A stretch of DNA of 64,000 nt from Mycobacterium europaeum (GTDB taxonomy: Bacteria > Actinomycetota > Actinomycetes > Mycobacteriales > Mycobacteriaceae). A program made the position numbers and the translations under genes. Positions 17,187 through 24,043 of the stretch are shown piece after piece (positions within the stretch are counted from its first letter, which is position 1; each line of letters opens with the position of its first letter). The stretch is from assembly GCF_002102155.1 (NCBI RefSeq), contig NZ_LQOU01000051.1:186001-250000 (forward strand), in the 5' to 3' direction. The notes under the pieces were generated by a model. That model searched no databases and was not told the DNA's origin. It saw only the letters and a program-made list of their open reading frames with translations.

Positions 17187-17260
17187 TGGCCAGGGGCGGG
17201 ATCGAACCGCCGACCTTCCGCTTTTCAGGCGGACGCTCGTACCGACTGAGCTACCTGGCC
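17187..17260 (-). tRNA. tRNA-Phe (GAA)
   Basis: The reverse complement starts GGCCAGGTAGCTCAG and ends GGTTCGATCCCGCCCCTGGCCA. It folds as a normal cloverleaf with anticodon loop CTGAAAA (anticodon GAA). CCA is not encoded beyond the discriminator A. Its 3-prime end faces the integrase, making it the probable attachment locus of the element at 14-17 kb. Confidence 0.97.
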
Positions 17261-17291
17261 GGAAGGCATGCATTGTGCCTCGCCGAATCGG

Positions 17292-17365
17292 CGACCCTGA
17301 CGGGACTCGAACCCGCGACCTCCGCCGTGACAGGGCGGCGCGCTAACCAACTGCGCCACAGGGCC
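17292..17365 (-). tRNA. tRNA-Asp (GTC)
   Basis: The reverse complement begins GGCCCTGTGGCGCAGTTGG and ends GGGTTCGAGTCCCGTCAGGG plus TCG. The acceptor stem GGCCCTG/CAGGGTC pairs with one G-U, and the anticodon loop CTGTCAC gives GTC. It is 31 bp upstream of tRNA-Phe in the same orientation. Confidence 0.97.
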
Positions 17366-17394
17366 TTGCTGCTGCTCCGCGTTACCGCGTCGCG

Positions 17395-17467
17395 TACCCC
17401 CAACGGGATTCGAACCCGTGCTACCGCCGTGAAAGGGCGGCGTCCTAGGCCACTAGACGATGGGGGC
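17395..17467 (-). tRNA. tRNA-Glu (TTC)
   Basis: The reverse complement begins GCCCCCATCGTCTAGTGGCC and ends GGTTCGAATCCCGTTGGGGG plus TA. The anticodon loop CTTTCAC gives TTC. It is the first of three minus-strand tRNAs (Glu, Asp, Phe), probably one transcript. Confidence 0.97.
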
Positions 17468-17591
17468 CAGAACCGAATCACTCCGGGGTACTCGCAACGT
17501 GGTTTCGTTAGGAGCCACGTCAGCTTAGGTCACCGCAGGCCCAATCCTCAAACGAGCCGCACTTTGGGCCCAAGTATCCTGAATCTCCGCA

Positions 17592-17664
17592 GCCCCTATA
17601 GCTCAGTTGGTAGAGCTACGGACTTTTAATCCGCAGGTCCTAGGTTCGAGTCCTAGTGGGGGCA
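17592..17664 (+). tRNA. tRNA-Lys (TTT)
   Basis: It begins GCCCCTATAGCTCAGTTGG and ends GGTTCGAGTCCTAGTGGGGG plus CA. The anticodon loop CTTTTAA gives TTT. It is divergent from the Glu-Asp-Phe set. Confidence 0.97.
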
Positions 17665-17698
17665 CCGACGCGTGTTAACCTCGCCAGCGCGGCGCTCG

Positions 17699-18595
17699 TC
17701 ACCCGAGCACCGCGCTGCTGTAGGTCACGTCGGCGAATGCCTGGGCGACCTCGTCGTCGGCATACACGAAGCCATTGGCCGCGTGCAGGTCCGCGATGGT
17801 TTGCGACGAAGTCTGCCAGCCGCGCCGGTTCAGGTGGTCGACGATGTGGCTGCGCTCGCCGTGATAGACGAGGTCGTTGAAGTCGACCTCGAACCCGAGC
17901 TCGCTCATCCGGTCGTGGTGCGCCCGCCAGCGCGGGTCGGCGAAAACGGCGGTGTCGGGCACGAAATCGAAGGCCAAGCGACTGCCCGGGGCGCTCAGCG
18001 CGGTGATGGTGTCGAACAGCGCGTCCTGGGCCTCCTCCGGCAGGTACACCAGCAGGCCCTCGGCGCTCCACGCCGACGGCGCCTGCGGATCGAAACCGGC
18101 ATCGCGCAGCGCCGTGGCCCAGTCGTCGCGCAGGTCGACGGCGACGGTGCGCCGCTCGGCGGTCGGCTCGGCGCCCAGATCGTGGAGGGTCAGCGTCTTG
18201 AACTCGATCACCTCTGGCATGTCGACCTCGTAGACGACGGTGCCGGCCGGCCCCGGCAGGCGGTAGGCGCGCGCGTCCAGCCCCGACGCGAGGATCACCG
18301 CCTGCCCGATGCCACCGCGCGTCGCTTCCAGGAAGAAGTCGTCGTAAAACCTGGTGCGGCAAGCCATTCCCCGTGCCATGCGCTGCGGGTCGAACTCCGC
18401 CTCCCCGCCGGCGGCGATGTCGCCGTTCACCAGCCGGACATAGACGTCCATCCCGACAGCCCGCACCAGCGGGGCCGCGTAAGGGTCGTCGATCAGCTTC
18501 GCCTCGGAGGACAGGGCCCGCTGGGCGGCGACCATGGTCGCCGTCGCGCCCACACTCGTCGCCAGATCCCAACGATCACGATCGGTGCGTGCCAT
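17699..18595 (-). CDS. S-adenosylmethionine-dependent methyltransferase (mycobacterial TIGR00027 family)
   Basis: The 298-residue protein is a member of the large mycobacterial family of putative leucine-carboxyl-methyltransferase-like enzymes (Rv0830 relative). Typical segments are DLATSVGATATMVAAQRA at the N-terminus, FDDPYA-like IDDPYAAPLV, the SAM-binding region AVILASGLDARAYRLP near 98, YEVDMPEVIEFK near 123, and WSAEGLLVYLPEEAQDALF near 177. The substrate of this family is not established. It lies right after the tRNA cluster, at the left edge of the block syntenic with M. tuberculosis. Confidence 0.88.
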   Translation of the reverse strand: MARTDRDRWDLATSVGATATMVAAQRALSSEAKLIDDPYAAPLVRAVGMDVYVRLVNGDIAAGGEAEFDPQRMARGMACRTRFYDDFFLEATRGGIGQAVILASGLDARAYRLPGPAGTVVYEVDMPEVIEFKTLTLHDLGAEPTAERRTVAVDLRDDWATALRDAGFDPQAPSAWSAEGLLVYLPEEAQDALFDTITALSAPGSRLAFDFVPDTAVFADPRWRAHHDRMSELGFEVDFNDLVYHGERSHIVDHLNRRGWQTSSQTIADLHAANGFVYADDEVAQAFADVTYSSAVLG

Positions 18596-18688
18596 GGTGC
18601 TCCCTCATCCGATACAGGAAATTAAATAGACCATCTAGTCACTATCACAGCGTCCATCCCCGACCCTCGCGCGACTACCCTGCGACCT

Positions 18689-19189
18689 GTGACCGACTTC
18701 GCCCAGCGGACGATCGAACTGGCCCGCCGAAACGTCGCGGAGGGCGGTCGCCCGTTCGCGACGGTGATCGTCAACGACGGCGAGGTCCTCGCCGAGAGCG
18801 CCAACCGGGTGGCCCAGACCAACGACCCGACCGCGCACGCGGAGATCCTGGCCATCCGCGAGGCGTGCATGAAGCTGGGCACCGAGCACCTCGTCGACGC
18901 CACGATCTACGTCATGGCGCATCCGTGTCCGATGTGCCTGGGCTCGCTGTACTACTGCTCCCCCAGGGAAGTGATCTTCCTGACCACCCGCGAGGCATAC
19001 GAGCGGTATTACGTCGACGACCGCACGTACTTCGAGTTGTCCACGTTCTACGACGAGTTCGCGAAGGGCTGGGAGCAGCGCCGCCTGCCCATGCGCTATC
19101 AACCCCGAGACGATGCGGTGGACGTCTACCGGTTCTGGAACGAGCGCAACGGTGGTCAGGCCCGGTCCACGGTCGTCCCCTCCCCCTAA
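18689..19189 (+). CDS. Cytidine/deoxycytidylate-type zinc deaminase
   Basis: The 166-residue protein has the zinc deaminase motifs HAEILAIREA (His and catalytic Glu, near 50) and PCPMCLGSLYY (two Cys ligands, near 77). The family includes guanine, cytosine and tRNA adenosine deaminases. The C-terminal region with FYDEFAKGWEQRRLPM resembles guanine-deaminase-like proteins and M. tuberculosis Rv0828c. The GTG start is at 18689. The substrate cannot be assigned from motifs. It is divergent from the methyltransferase and 53 bp before kmtR. Confidence 0.88.
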   Translation: MTDFAQRTIELARRNVAEGGRPFATVIVNDGEVLAESANRVAQTNDPTAHAEILAIREACMKLGTEHLVDATIYVMAHPCPMCLGSLYYCSPREVIFLTTREAYERYYVDDRTYFELSTFYDEFAKGWEQRRLPMRYQPRDDAVDVYRFWNERNGGQARSTVVPSP

Positions 19190-19231
19190 ACCCGCTCATC
19201 GCAGCCGTTGGAAGCGCCGGCGCGCTTGACT

Positions 19232-19257
19232 ATTATTTGCGCATGCATGCAGGTAAT
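19232..19257. promoter_or_regulatory. Possible KmtR operator overlapping the kmtR start
   Basis: The 26-bp stretch has interrupted inverted symmetry, ATTA-NN-TGC at the left and GCA-NN-TAAT at the right, centred on GCATGCAT. ArsR-type repressors bind such AT-flanked palindromes over their own promoters. The overlap with the ATG at 19243 would suit autorepression. It is assigned by eye only. Confidence 0.3.
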
Positions 19258-19629
19258 GGCGCAGCCCGGTTGCCCGATCACCAGGTGAGCCTGGTGGTCG
19301 AGGTATTCCGGATGCTGGCCGATGCCACCCGGGTGCAGGTGCTGTGGTCGCTGACCGACGGGGAGATGTCGGTCAACGAACTCGCCGAGCATGTGGGCAA
19401 ACCGGCACCATCGGTCTCTCAGCACCTGGCGAAGCTGCGGATGGCGCGCCTGGTCCGCACCCGCCGGGACGGAACCACGATCTTCTACAGCCTGGAAAAC
19501 GACCACGTCCGTCAGCTCGTCATCGACGCGGTCTTCAACGCCGAACACGCGGGCCCGGGCGTGCCCGGCCATCACCGCCGGGATGGCGGCCTGAAGGCCA
19601 TCGGCGATCAGCAGAGCGCATCTACATAG
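19243..19629 (+). CDS. kmtR: Nickel/cobalt-sensing ArsR-family repressor KmtR
   Basis: The 128-residue protein has an ArsR winged HTH (VNELAEHVGKPAPSVSQHLAKLRMARLVRTRRDG, about 44-77). The metal ligands reported for M. tuberculosis KmtR, His88, Glu101, His102, His110 and His111, are all found here at exactly those positions (NDHV, AEHA, PGHHRR). It should therefore repress metal-export genes until Ni or Co binds. The gene is followed, with a ribosome binding site overlapping its stop, by a His-rich micro-ORF that is likely co-transcribed. Confidence 0.93.
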   Translation: MHAGNGAARLPDHQVSLVVEVFRMLADATRVQVLWSLTDGEMSVNELAEHVGKPAPSVSQHLAKLRMARLVRTRRDGTTIFYSLENDHVRQLVIDAVFNAEHAGPGVPGHHRRDGGLKAIGDQQSAST

Positions 19630-19642
19630 GGAGGCTCCACCG

Positions 19643-19771
19643 ATGACCGAGCACCACACCCACGACGCACCCCACGCTCACGAACACGAGCACGTCGACG
19701 GCACGGAGCACACCCATCAGCACGTGCATCAGGCCGGACTGGAGGACGTGCACGGTCACGCCCAGGTATAG
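19643..19771 (+). CDS. His-rich metal-binding peptide (42 residues)
   Basis: An ATG at 19643, eight bases after GGGAGG that overlaps the kmtR stop, opens a 42-codon frame ending in TAG at 19769-19771. The product has 13 histidines in HH-T-H, H-E-H-E-H and H-T-H-Q-H-V-H patterns plus several Asp and Glu, and no cysteine. Such peptides bind Ni, Co or Zn. Translational coupling to a Ni/Co sensor suggests a small metal buffer or chaperone. The peptide has no signal sequence, so it should be cytosolic. Function is inferred from composition and context. Confidence 0.75.
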   Translation: MTEHHTHDAPHAHEHEHVDGTEHTHQHVHQAGLEDVHGHAQV

Positions 19772-19786
19772 CGGGGGCGTGCCGGC

Positions 19787-20887
19787 TCAGGAGACCGCGG
19801 GGCAGTAATGCTTGGGGTCGCCGCGCTCGTCCACGGGCGGCAGGTTGCGCGCCGGCGTCTGCACCAGCGGCGTGTCGGCCGGGATCCGCCCGGCGGCGCG
19901 GTCGAAGCCCGCGCGGGCTCGTGGGTGCTTGCGGAAGCGGCTCGGCACGAAGGCGAAAACCGCGCGAACCACGTCGCCGAAGCGGCGATGCAGCCACTCG
20001 TCGCGCCGCGACCACCGGTAACCCATCAGCTCGCGCACCGGGGGGTCGTACAGGCCCACGGTCACCCAGACGAAGAACGGCGCGAGGAGTTTACGCTGGG
20101 CGGCCCACAACCAGTCCGGAAGCCGTTGCGCGAACGGGGGTTTGGGCAACTCGGTGAGGTCGAGCACGGCGCGGGCGGCGAAGTTGTCTTCAAGCACGTT
20201 GCGGCACATGTGGTCCCAATAGACCTGAAAGTCCTCCCACGACGCGGGAACAGGCCGCATGCTCACGCCATACATCCGGTACCAGTCGACGTGCTCGTCG
20301 AACAACTTGCGTTTCTGCGCTTCGGTCAGCCCGCCACAGAACCGCTCGGCCACGTGAATGGTGCCGACGAAGAAAGTTGCGTGGGCCCAATAGAAGACGT
20401 CGGGGTTCAACGCGTGGTACCGGCGGCCCTGTTCGTCGACCCCCTTGATGTCGGTGTGGTAGTCGCGCACCTCAGCGCCGGTGACCGGGGCGCGATCACC
20501 GTCGAAGACGACACCACCGATCGGGTACAGCGAGCGCAGCAGGCGCTGCCAGCGCTCCCGGAAGAACGTCGAATGGTCGATGACGGCCGCGCCCAGCTGC
20601 GGGTGCATGTTCTGCATCGAGCCCGCCCACGGGCCCTGCAGCATGCCGCGCCAGTCACCGAAATATCGCCACGTCAACGAGTCGGGGCCCAGCGGCATCG
20701 GTGGCGCGTCGTAGCCCAGCGGCGATACCGGGCAGCCGACGGAGACACCGCCCGACGGGTCGGTCCCGGCGGCGGTGGCCGAACAGCCGCGCACGACGTC
20801 GCTGGTCGGCGGGCGGGTTCCGGACGTATGTTGGGTCACTATTGAATCCCTGTAGGTATCTGGAAAACTGACTACATGCGTTGTCAT
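19787..20887 (-). CDS. DUF2236 (MpaB-like) oxygenase family protein
   Basis: The 366-residue protein belongs to the DUF2236/MpaB family (Rv0826 counterpart), haem-dependent oxygenases related to latex-clearing protein. Family-like segments are DSLTWRYFGDWRGMLQGPWAGSMQNMHPQLGAAVIDHS near 70, ALNPDVFYWAHATFFVG near 160 and FDEHVDWYRMYGVSMRPVPASW near 195. His residues in the HPQLGAAVIDHS and WAHATFF motifs are candidates for haem binding. The start could be the ATG at 20887 or the GTG at 20839. The first leaves only 19 bp to the divergent TetR gene. The TetR next door is its likely regulator. Confidence 0.85.
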   Translation of the reverse strand: MTTHVVSFPDTYRDSIVTQHTSGTRPPTSDVVRGCSATAAGTDPSGGVSVGCPVSPLGYDAPPMPLGPDSLTWRYFGDWRGMLQGPWAGSMQNMHPQLGAAVIDHSTFFRERWQRLLRSLYPIGGVVFDGDRAPVTGAEVRDYHTDIKGVDEQGRRYHALNPDVFYWAHATFFVGTIHVAERFCGGLTEAQKRKLFDEHVDWYRMYGVSMRPVPASWEDFQVYWDHMCRNVLEDNFAARAVLDLTELPKPPFAQRLPDWLWAAQRKLLAPFFVWVTVGLYDPPVRELMGYRWSRRDEWLHRRFGDVVRAVFAFVPSRFRKHPRARAGFDRAAGRIPADTPLVQTPARNLPPVDERGDPKHYCPAVS

Positions 20888-20906
20888 TTTTAAGCTTAGG
20901 AGTGAT

Positions 20907-21512
20907 GTGCAGTCCGGTCAACGACGGGGCCGTTGGACCGGCGTTCCCCTGCAGGATCGCCTCACCCTCCGTCGCGACAACCTCATCTCCGCCGGCGTGC
21001 AACTGCTCGGCGGCGACAGTCGACCGGCGCTGACGGTACGTGCGGTGTGCCGCAAGGCCGCGCTGACCGAACGCTACTTCTACGAAAGCTTTTCCGACCG
21101 TGACGAGTTCGTGCGCGCGGTCTACGACGACGTGTGCACTCGCGCGATGAACACGCTCACGTCGGCGAACACCCCGCGAGACGCCGTCGAAAAGTTTGTC
21201 GAGCTGATGGTCGACGACCCGGTCCGCGGCCGCGTGCTGCTGCTGGCGCCGGCGGTGGAACCGGTATTAACCCGCTCGGGAGCCGAGTGGATGCCCAACT
21301 TCATCGAACTGCTGCAGCGCAAGCTGTCCCGGATCGGCGATCCGGTGCTGCAGAAGATGATCGCCACCAGCCTGGTCGGCGGCCTGTCGGGCCTGTTCAC
21401 CGCCTACCTGAACGGGCAGCTCGGTGCGACGCGCGAGCAATTCATCGACTACTGCGTCAACATGCTCTACGTGACGGCGGCCCCGTACGTTGTCGCCCCC
21501 GACCTGGGGTAG
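20907..21512 (+). CDS. TetR-family regulator (Rv0825c-like)
   Basis: The 201-residue protein has a TetR HTH, RDNLISAGVQLLGGDSRPALTVRAVCRKAALTERYFYESFSDRDEFVRAVYDD (about 22-75), in which the recognition helix is LTERYFYESF. The remaining helices form the ligand domain. It is divergent from the DUF2236 gene with almost no gap, a layout in which one operator controls both. GTG at 20907 is the first in-frame start. An overlapping ATG at 20905 is in another frame. Confidence 0.88.
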   Translation: MQSGQRRGRWTGVPLQDRLTLRRDNLISAGVQLLGGDSRPALTVRAVCRKAALTERYFYESFSDRDEFVRAVYDDVCTRAMNTLTSANTPRDAVEKFVELMVDDPVRGRVLLLAPAVEPVLTRSGAEWMPNFIELLQRKLSRIGDPVLQKMIATSLVGGLSGLFTAYLNGQLGATREQFIDYCVNMLYVTAAPYVVAPDLG

Positions 21513-21598
21513 CACAACCACCGGTTTACCGGGCGCGCCATAGCGGCAAACCCCAACAAAGTTGGCATTATCCGTTAGGCGGCGCGCGGCCAGGCGGC

Positions 21599-21627
21599 TT
21601 GATGCTACTGAGGTTCACAGATATATT
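21599..21627 (+). promoter_or_regulatory. Predicted SigA-type promoter of desA1
   Basis: TTGATG (21599-21604) and TATATT (21622-21627) are separated by 17 bp, close to the ideal -35/-10 arrangement, and stand 37 bp before the desA1 start. A GGAGG ribosome binding site follows at about 21655-21659. DesA1 is strongly expressed and essential in mycobacteria, in keeping with a good promoter. Confidence 0.55.
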
Positions 21628-21663
21628 GACTGCTACCCGTCGACACAGATAACTGGAGGCCGT

Positions 21664-22686
21664 ATGTCAGCCGAGCTGACAAACCTACAGCTGCTGCACG
21701 AGCTCGAACCGGTGGTCGAGAAGTGCCTCAACCGGCACGAGAGCATGCACAAGGACTGGAACCCGCACGACTACATCCCGTGGTCGGACGGCAAGAACTT
21801 CTACGCGCTGGGCGGGCAGGACTGGCACCCCGAGGAGAGCAAGCTCTCCGATCTCGCCCAGGTGGCGATGGTCCAGAACCTGATGACAGAAGACAACCTG
21901 CCGTCATACCACCGCGAGATCGCGATGAACTTCGGCCTGGACGGTGCCTGGGGCCAGTGGGTCAACCGGTGGACCGCCGAGGAGAACCGACACGGGATCG
22001 CGCTGCGCGACTACCTGGTGGTGACCCGTGCGGTCGACCCGGTCGAGCTGGAGAAGCTGCGCATCGAGGTGGTCAACCGGGGCTTCAGCCCGGGCCAGAA
22101 CCAACAGGTGCGGGCCGATCTGTTCGCCGAGAGCCTGTTCGACTCGGTCATCTACGTGACGTTCCAGGAGCTGGCCACCCGGATCTCGCACCGCAACACG
22201 GGCAAGGCGTGCAACGAGACGATCGCCGACCAGCTGCTGGCCAAGATCTCGGCCGACGAGAACCTGCACATGATCTTCTACCGCGACGTCAGCGAGGCCG
22301 GGTTTGAGATTGCACCTAATCAGGCGATGAAAGAGCTGCACAAGGTGCTGCGCAATTTCCAGATGCCCGGCTATCAGGTCCCGGAGTTCCGGCGCAAGGC
22401 CGTGTTCATCGCCGTCGGCGGGGTCTACGACCCCCGCATCCACCTCGACGATGTCGTGATGCCGGTGCTGAAGAAGTGGCGCATCTTCGAGCGCGAGGAC
22501 TTCACCGGCGAGGCGGCCGCTATGCGCGACGACCTTGCCCTGCTGATCAAGGAACTCGAGCAGGCCTGCGACAAGTTCGAGATATCCAAGCAGCGCCAGC
22601 TCGACCGGGAGGCCCGCACGGGCAAGAAGACGACGGCGTTCGAGCTGCACCAGACTGCGGGCAAACTGGCGATGAGCCGCCGGTAG
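21664..22686 (+). CDS. desA1: Acyl-ACP desaturase DesA1
   Basis: The 340-residue protein matches mycobacterial DesA1, a di-iron acyl-ACP desaturase needed for mycolic acid synthesis. The di-iron ligands are visible as EENRHGIALRD (near 107) and DENLHMIFYRD (near 199), with further carboxylates in NRHESMHKDW and MTEDNLPSYHRE. Length agrees with the M. tuberculosis protein (338). ATG at 21664 is preceded by GGAGG and a strong promoter. The Dus gene starts a few bases after the stop, so the two are co-transcribed. Confidence 0.96.
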   Translation: MSAELTNLQLLHELEPVVEKCLNRHESMHKDWNPHDYIPWSDGKNFYALGGQDWHPEESKLSDLAQVAMVQNLMTEDNLPSYHREIAMNFGLDGAWGQWVNRWTAEENRHGIALRDYLVVTRAVDPVELEKLRIEVVNRGFSPGQNQQVRADLFAESLFDSVIYVTFQELATRISHRNTGKACNETIADQLLAKISADENLHMIFYRDVSEAGFEIAPNQAMKELHKVLRNFQMPGYQVPEFRRKAVFIAVGGVYDPRIHLDDVVMPVLKKWRIFEREDFTGEAAAMRDDLALLIKELEQACDKFEISKQRQLDREARTGKKTTAFELHQTAGKLAMSRR

Positions 22687-22691
22687 CGGCC

Positions 22692-23825
22692 TTGCGCATC
22701 GGACCCATCACGCTCGCCAGCCCGGTGGTGCTGGCCCCGATGGCGGGCGTGACCAACGTTGCATTCCGCACGCTGTGCCGTGAGCTGGAGCAGTCGAAGG
22801 TTGGCACGGTCAGCGGGCTGTACGTCTGCGAGATGGTGACGGCGCGCGCGCTCGTCGAGCGGCACCCGGTCACCATGCACATGACGACGTTCGCGCCGGA
22901 CGAGTCACCACGCTCGCTGCAGCTCTACACCGTCGATCCGGCGACCACGTACGCGGCCGCCAAGATGGTCGCCGACGAGGGCCTGGCCGACCACATCGAC
23001 ATGAACTTCGGCTGCCCGGTGCCCAAGGTCACCAAGCGCGGCGGCGGGGCGGCGCTGCCGTACAAGCGACGGCTGTTCGGCCAGATCGTGGCGGCCGCCG
23101 TGCGCGCGACCGAGGGCTCCGGGATTCCGGTGACCGTCAAGTTCCGCGTCGGTATCGACGACGAGCACCACACGCACCTCGACGCCGGCCGCATCGCCGA
23201 ATCCGAAGGGGCCGCCGCCGTCGCACTCCACGCCCGCACGGCGGCGCAGCGCTACTCCGGCACCGCCGATTGGGAGCAGATCGCCCTGCTCAAGCAGCAT
23301 GTGCGCACCATCCCCGTGCTGGGCAACGGCGACATCTACGACGCCAGCGACGCCCTGACGATGATGGCCACCACCGGATGCGACGGCGTCGTGATCGGCC
23401 GCGGCTGCCTGGGCCGGCCCTGGCTTTTCGCCGAGCTCTCGGCCGCTTTCACCGACAGCCCGGCCCCCACCCCGCCCACGCTGGGCGAGGTCGCCGACAT
23501 CGTCCGCCGACACGGGCGGTTGCTGGCCGCGCACTTCGGCGAGGACAAGGGCATGCGCGACATCCGCAAGCACATCGGCTGGTACCTGCACGGCTTTCCG
23601 GCCGGCTCCGAGCTGCGCCGGGCGCTGGCGATGGTCAGTACGCTCGACGAACTCGATTCGCTGCTAAGCCAATTGGACGGCACGGTGCCCTTCCCGGACG
23701 CGGCCAGCGGCCCACGGGGCCGGCAGGGCTCTCCCGCGCGGGTCGCGCTGCCCGAAGGCTGGCTGACCGACCCCGACGACTGCACCGTCCCGGCCGGCGC
23801 CGACGTGATGCACTCCGGCGGCTGA
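22692..23825 (+). CDS. dus: tRNA-dihydrouridine synthase (Dus family)
   Basis: The 377-residue protein is a flavin-dependent tRNA-dihydrouridine synthase (Rv0823c counterpart). Motifs: VVLAPMAGVTNVAFRTLCRELE at the N-terminus, the catalytic Cys in DMNFGCPVPKVTKRGGGAAL near 100, VTVKFRVGID near 147, HARTAAQRYSG near 177, and the FMN phosphate loop IPVLGNGDI followed by GCDGVVIGRGCLGRPWLF. I used the TTG at 22692, five bases after the desA1 stop. An earlier start inside desA1 would also keep the frame. The C-terminal helical domain is complete. Confidence 0.92.
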   Translation: MRIGPITLASPVVLAPMAGVTNVAFRTLCRELEQSKVGTVSGLYVCEMVTARALVERHPVTMHMTTFAPDESPRSLQLYTVDPATTYAAAKMVADEGLADHIDMNFGCPVPKVTKRGGGAALPYKRRLFGQIVAAAVRATEGSGIPVTVKFRVGIDDEHHTHLDAGRIAESEGAAAVALHARTAAQRYSGTADWEQIALLKQHVRTIPVLGNGDIYDASDALTMMATTGCDGVVIGRGCLGRPWLFAELSAAFTDSPAPTPPTLGEVADIVRRHGRLLAAHFGEDKGMRDIRKHIGWYLHGFPAGSELRRALAMVSTLDELDSLLSQLDGTVPFPDAASGPRGRQGSPARVALPEGWLTDPDDCTVPAGADVMHSGG

Positions 23826-24043
23826 CCGACCGCTCGAAATCGCATCCGCGCCGATAACTCAGTACGATGTGGACCTTGCCGCCGTACGCGTTCCTGGGAC
23901 GGATGGGTAACGCGCCGCCGCCCGAGCGCGACAAAGGAGTGCGACCCACGGGTGGCACGAGCCGCAGCGCTGACAACGCACTGGGCCGGCATCGCGCACG
24001 GACGGGCTGGGATCCGCATCAGAGCTTCGGAGGCCGGTAGGAC

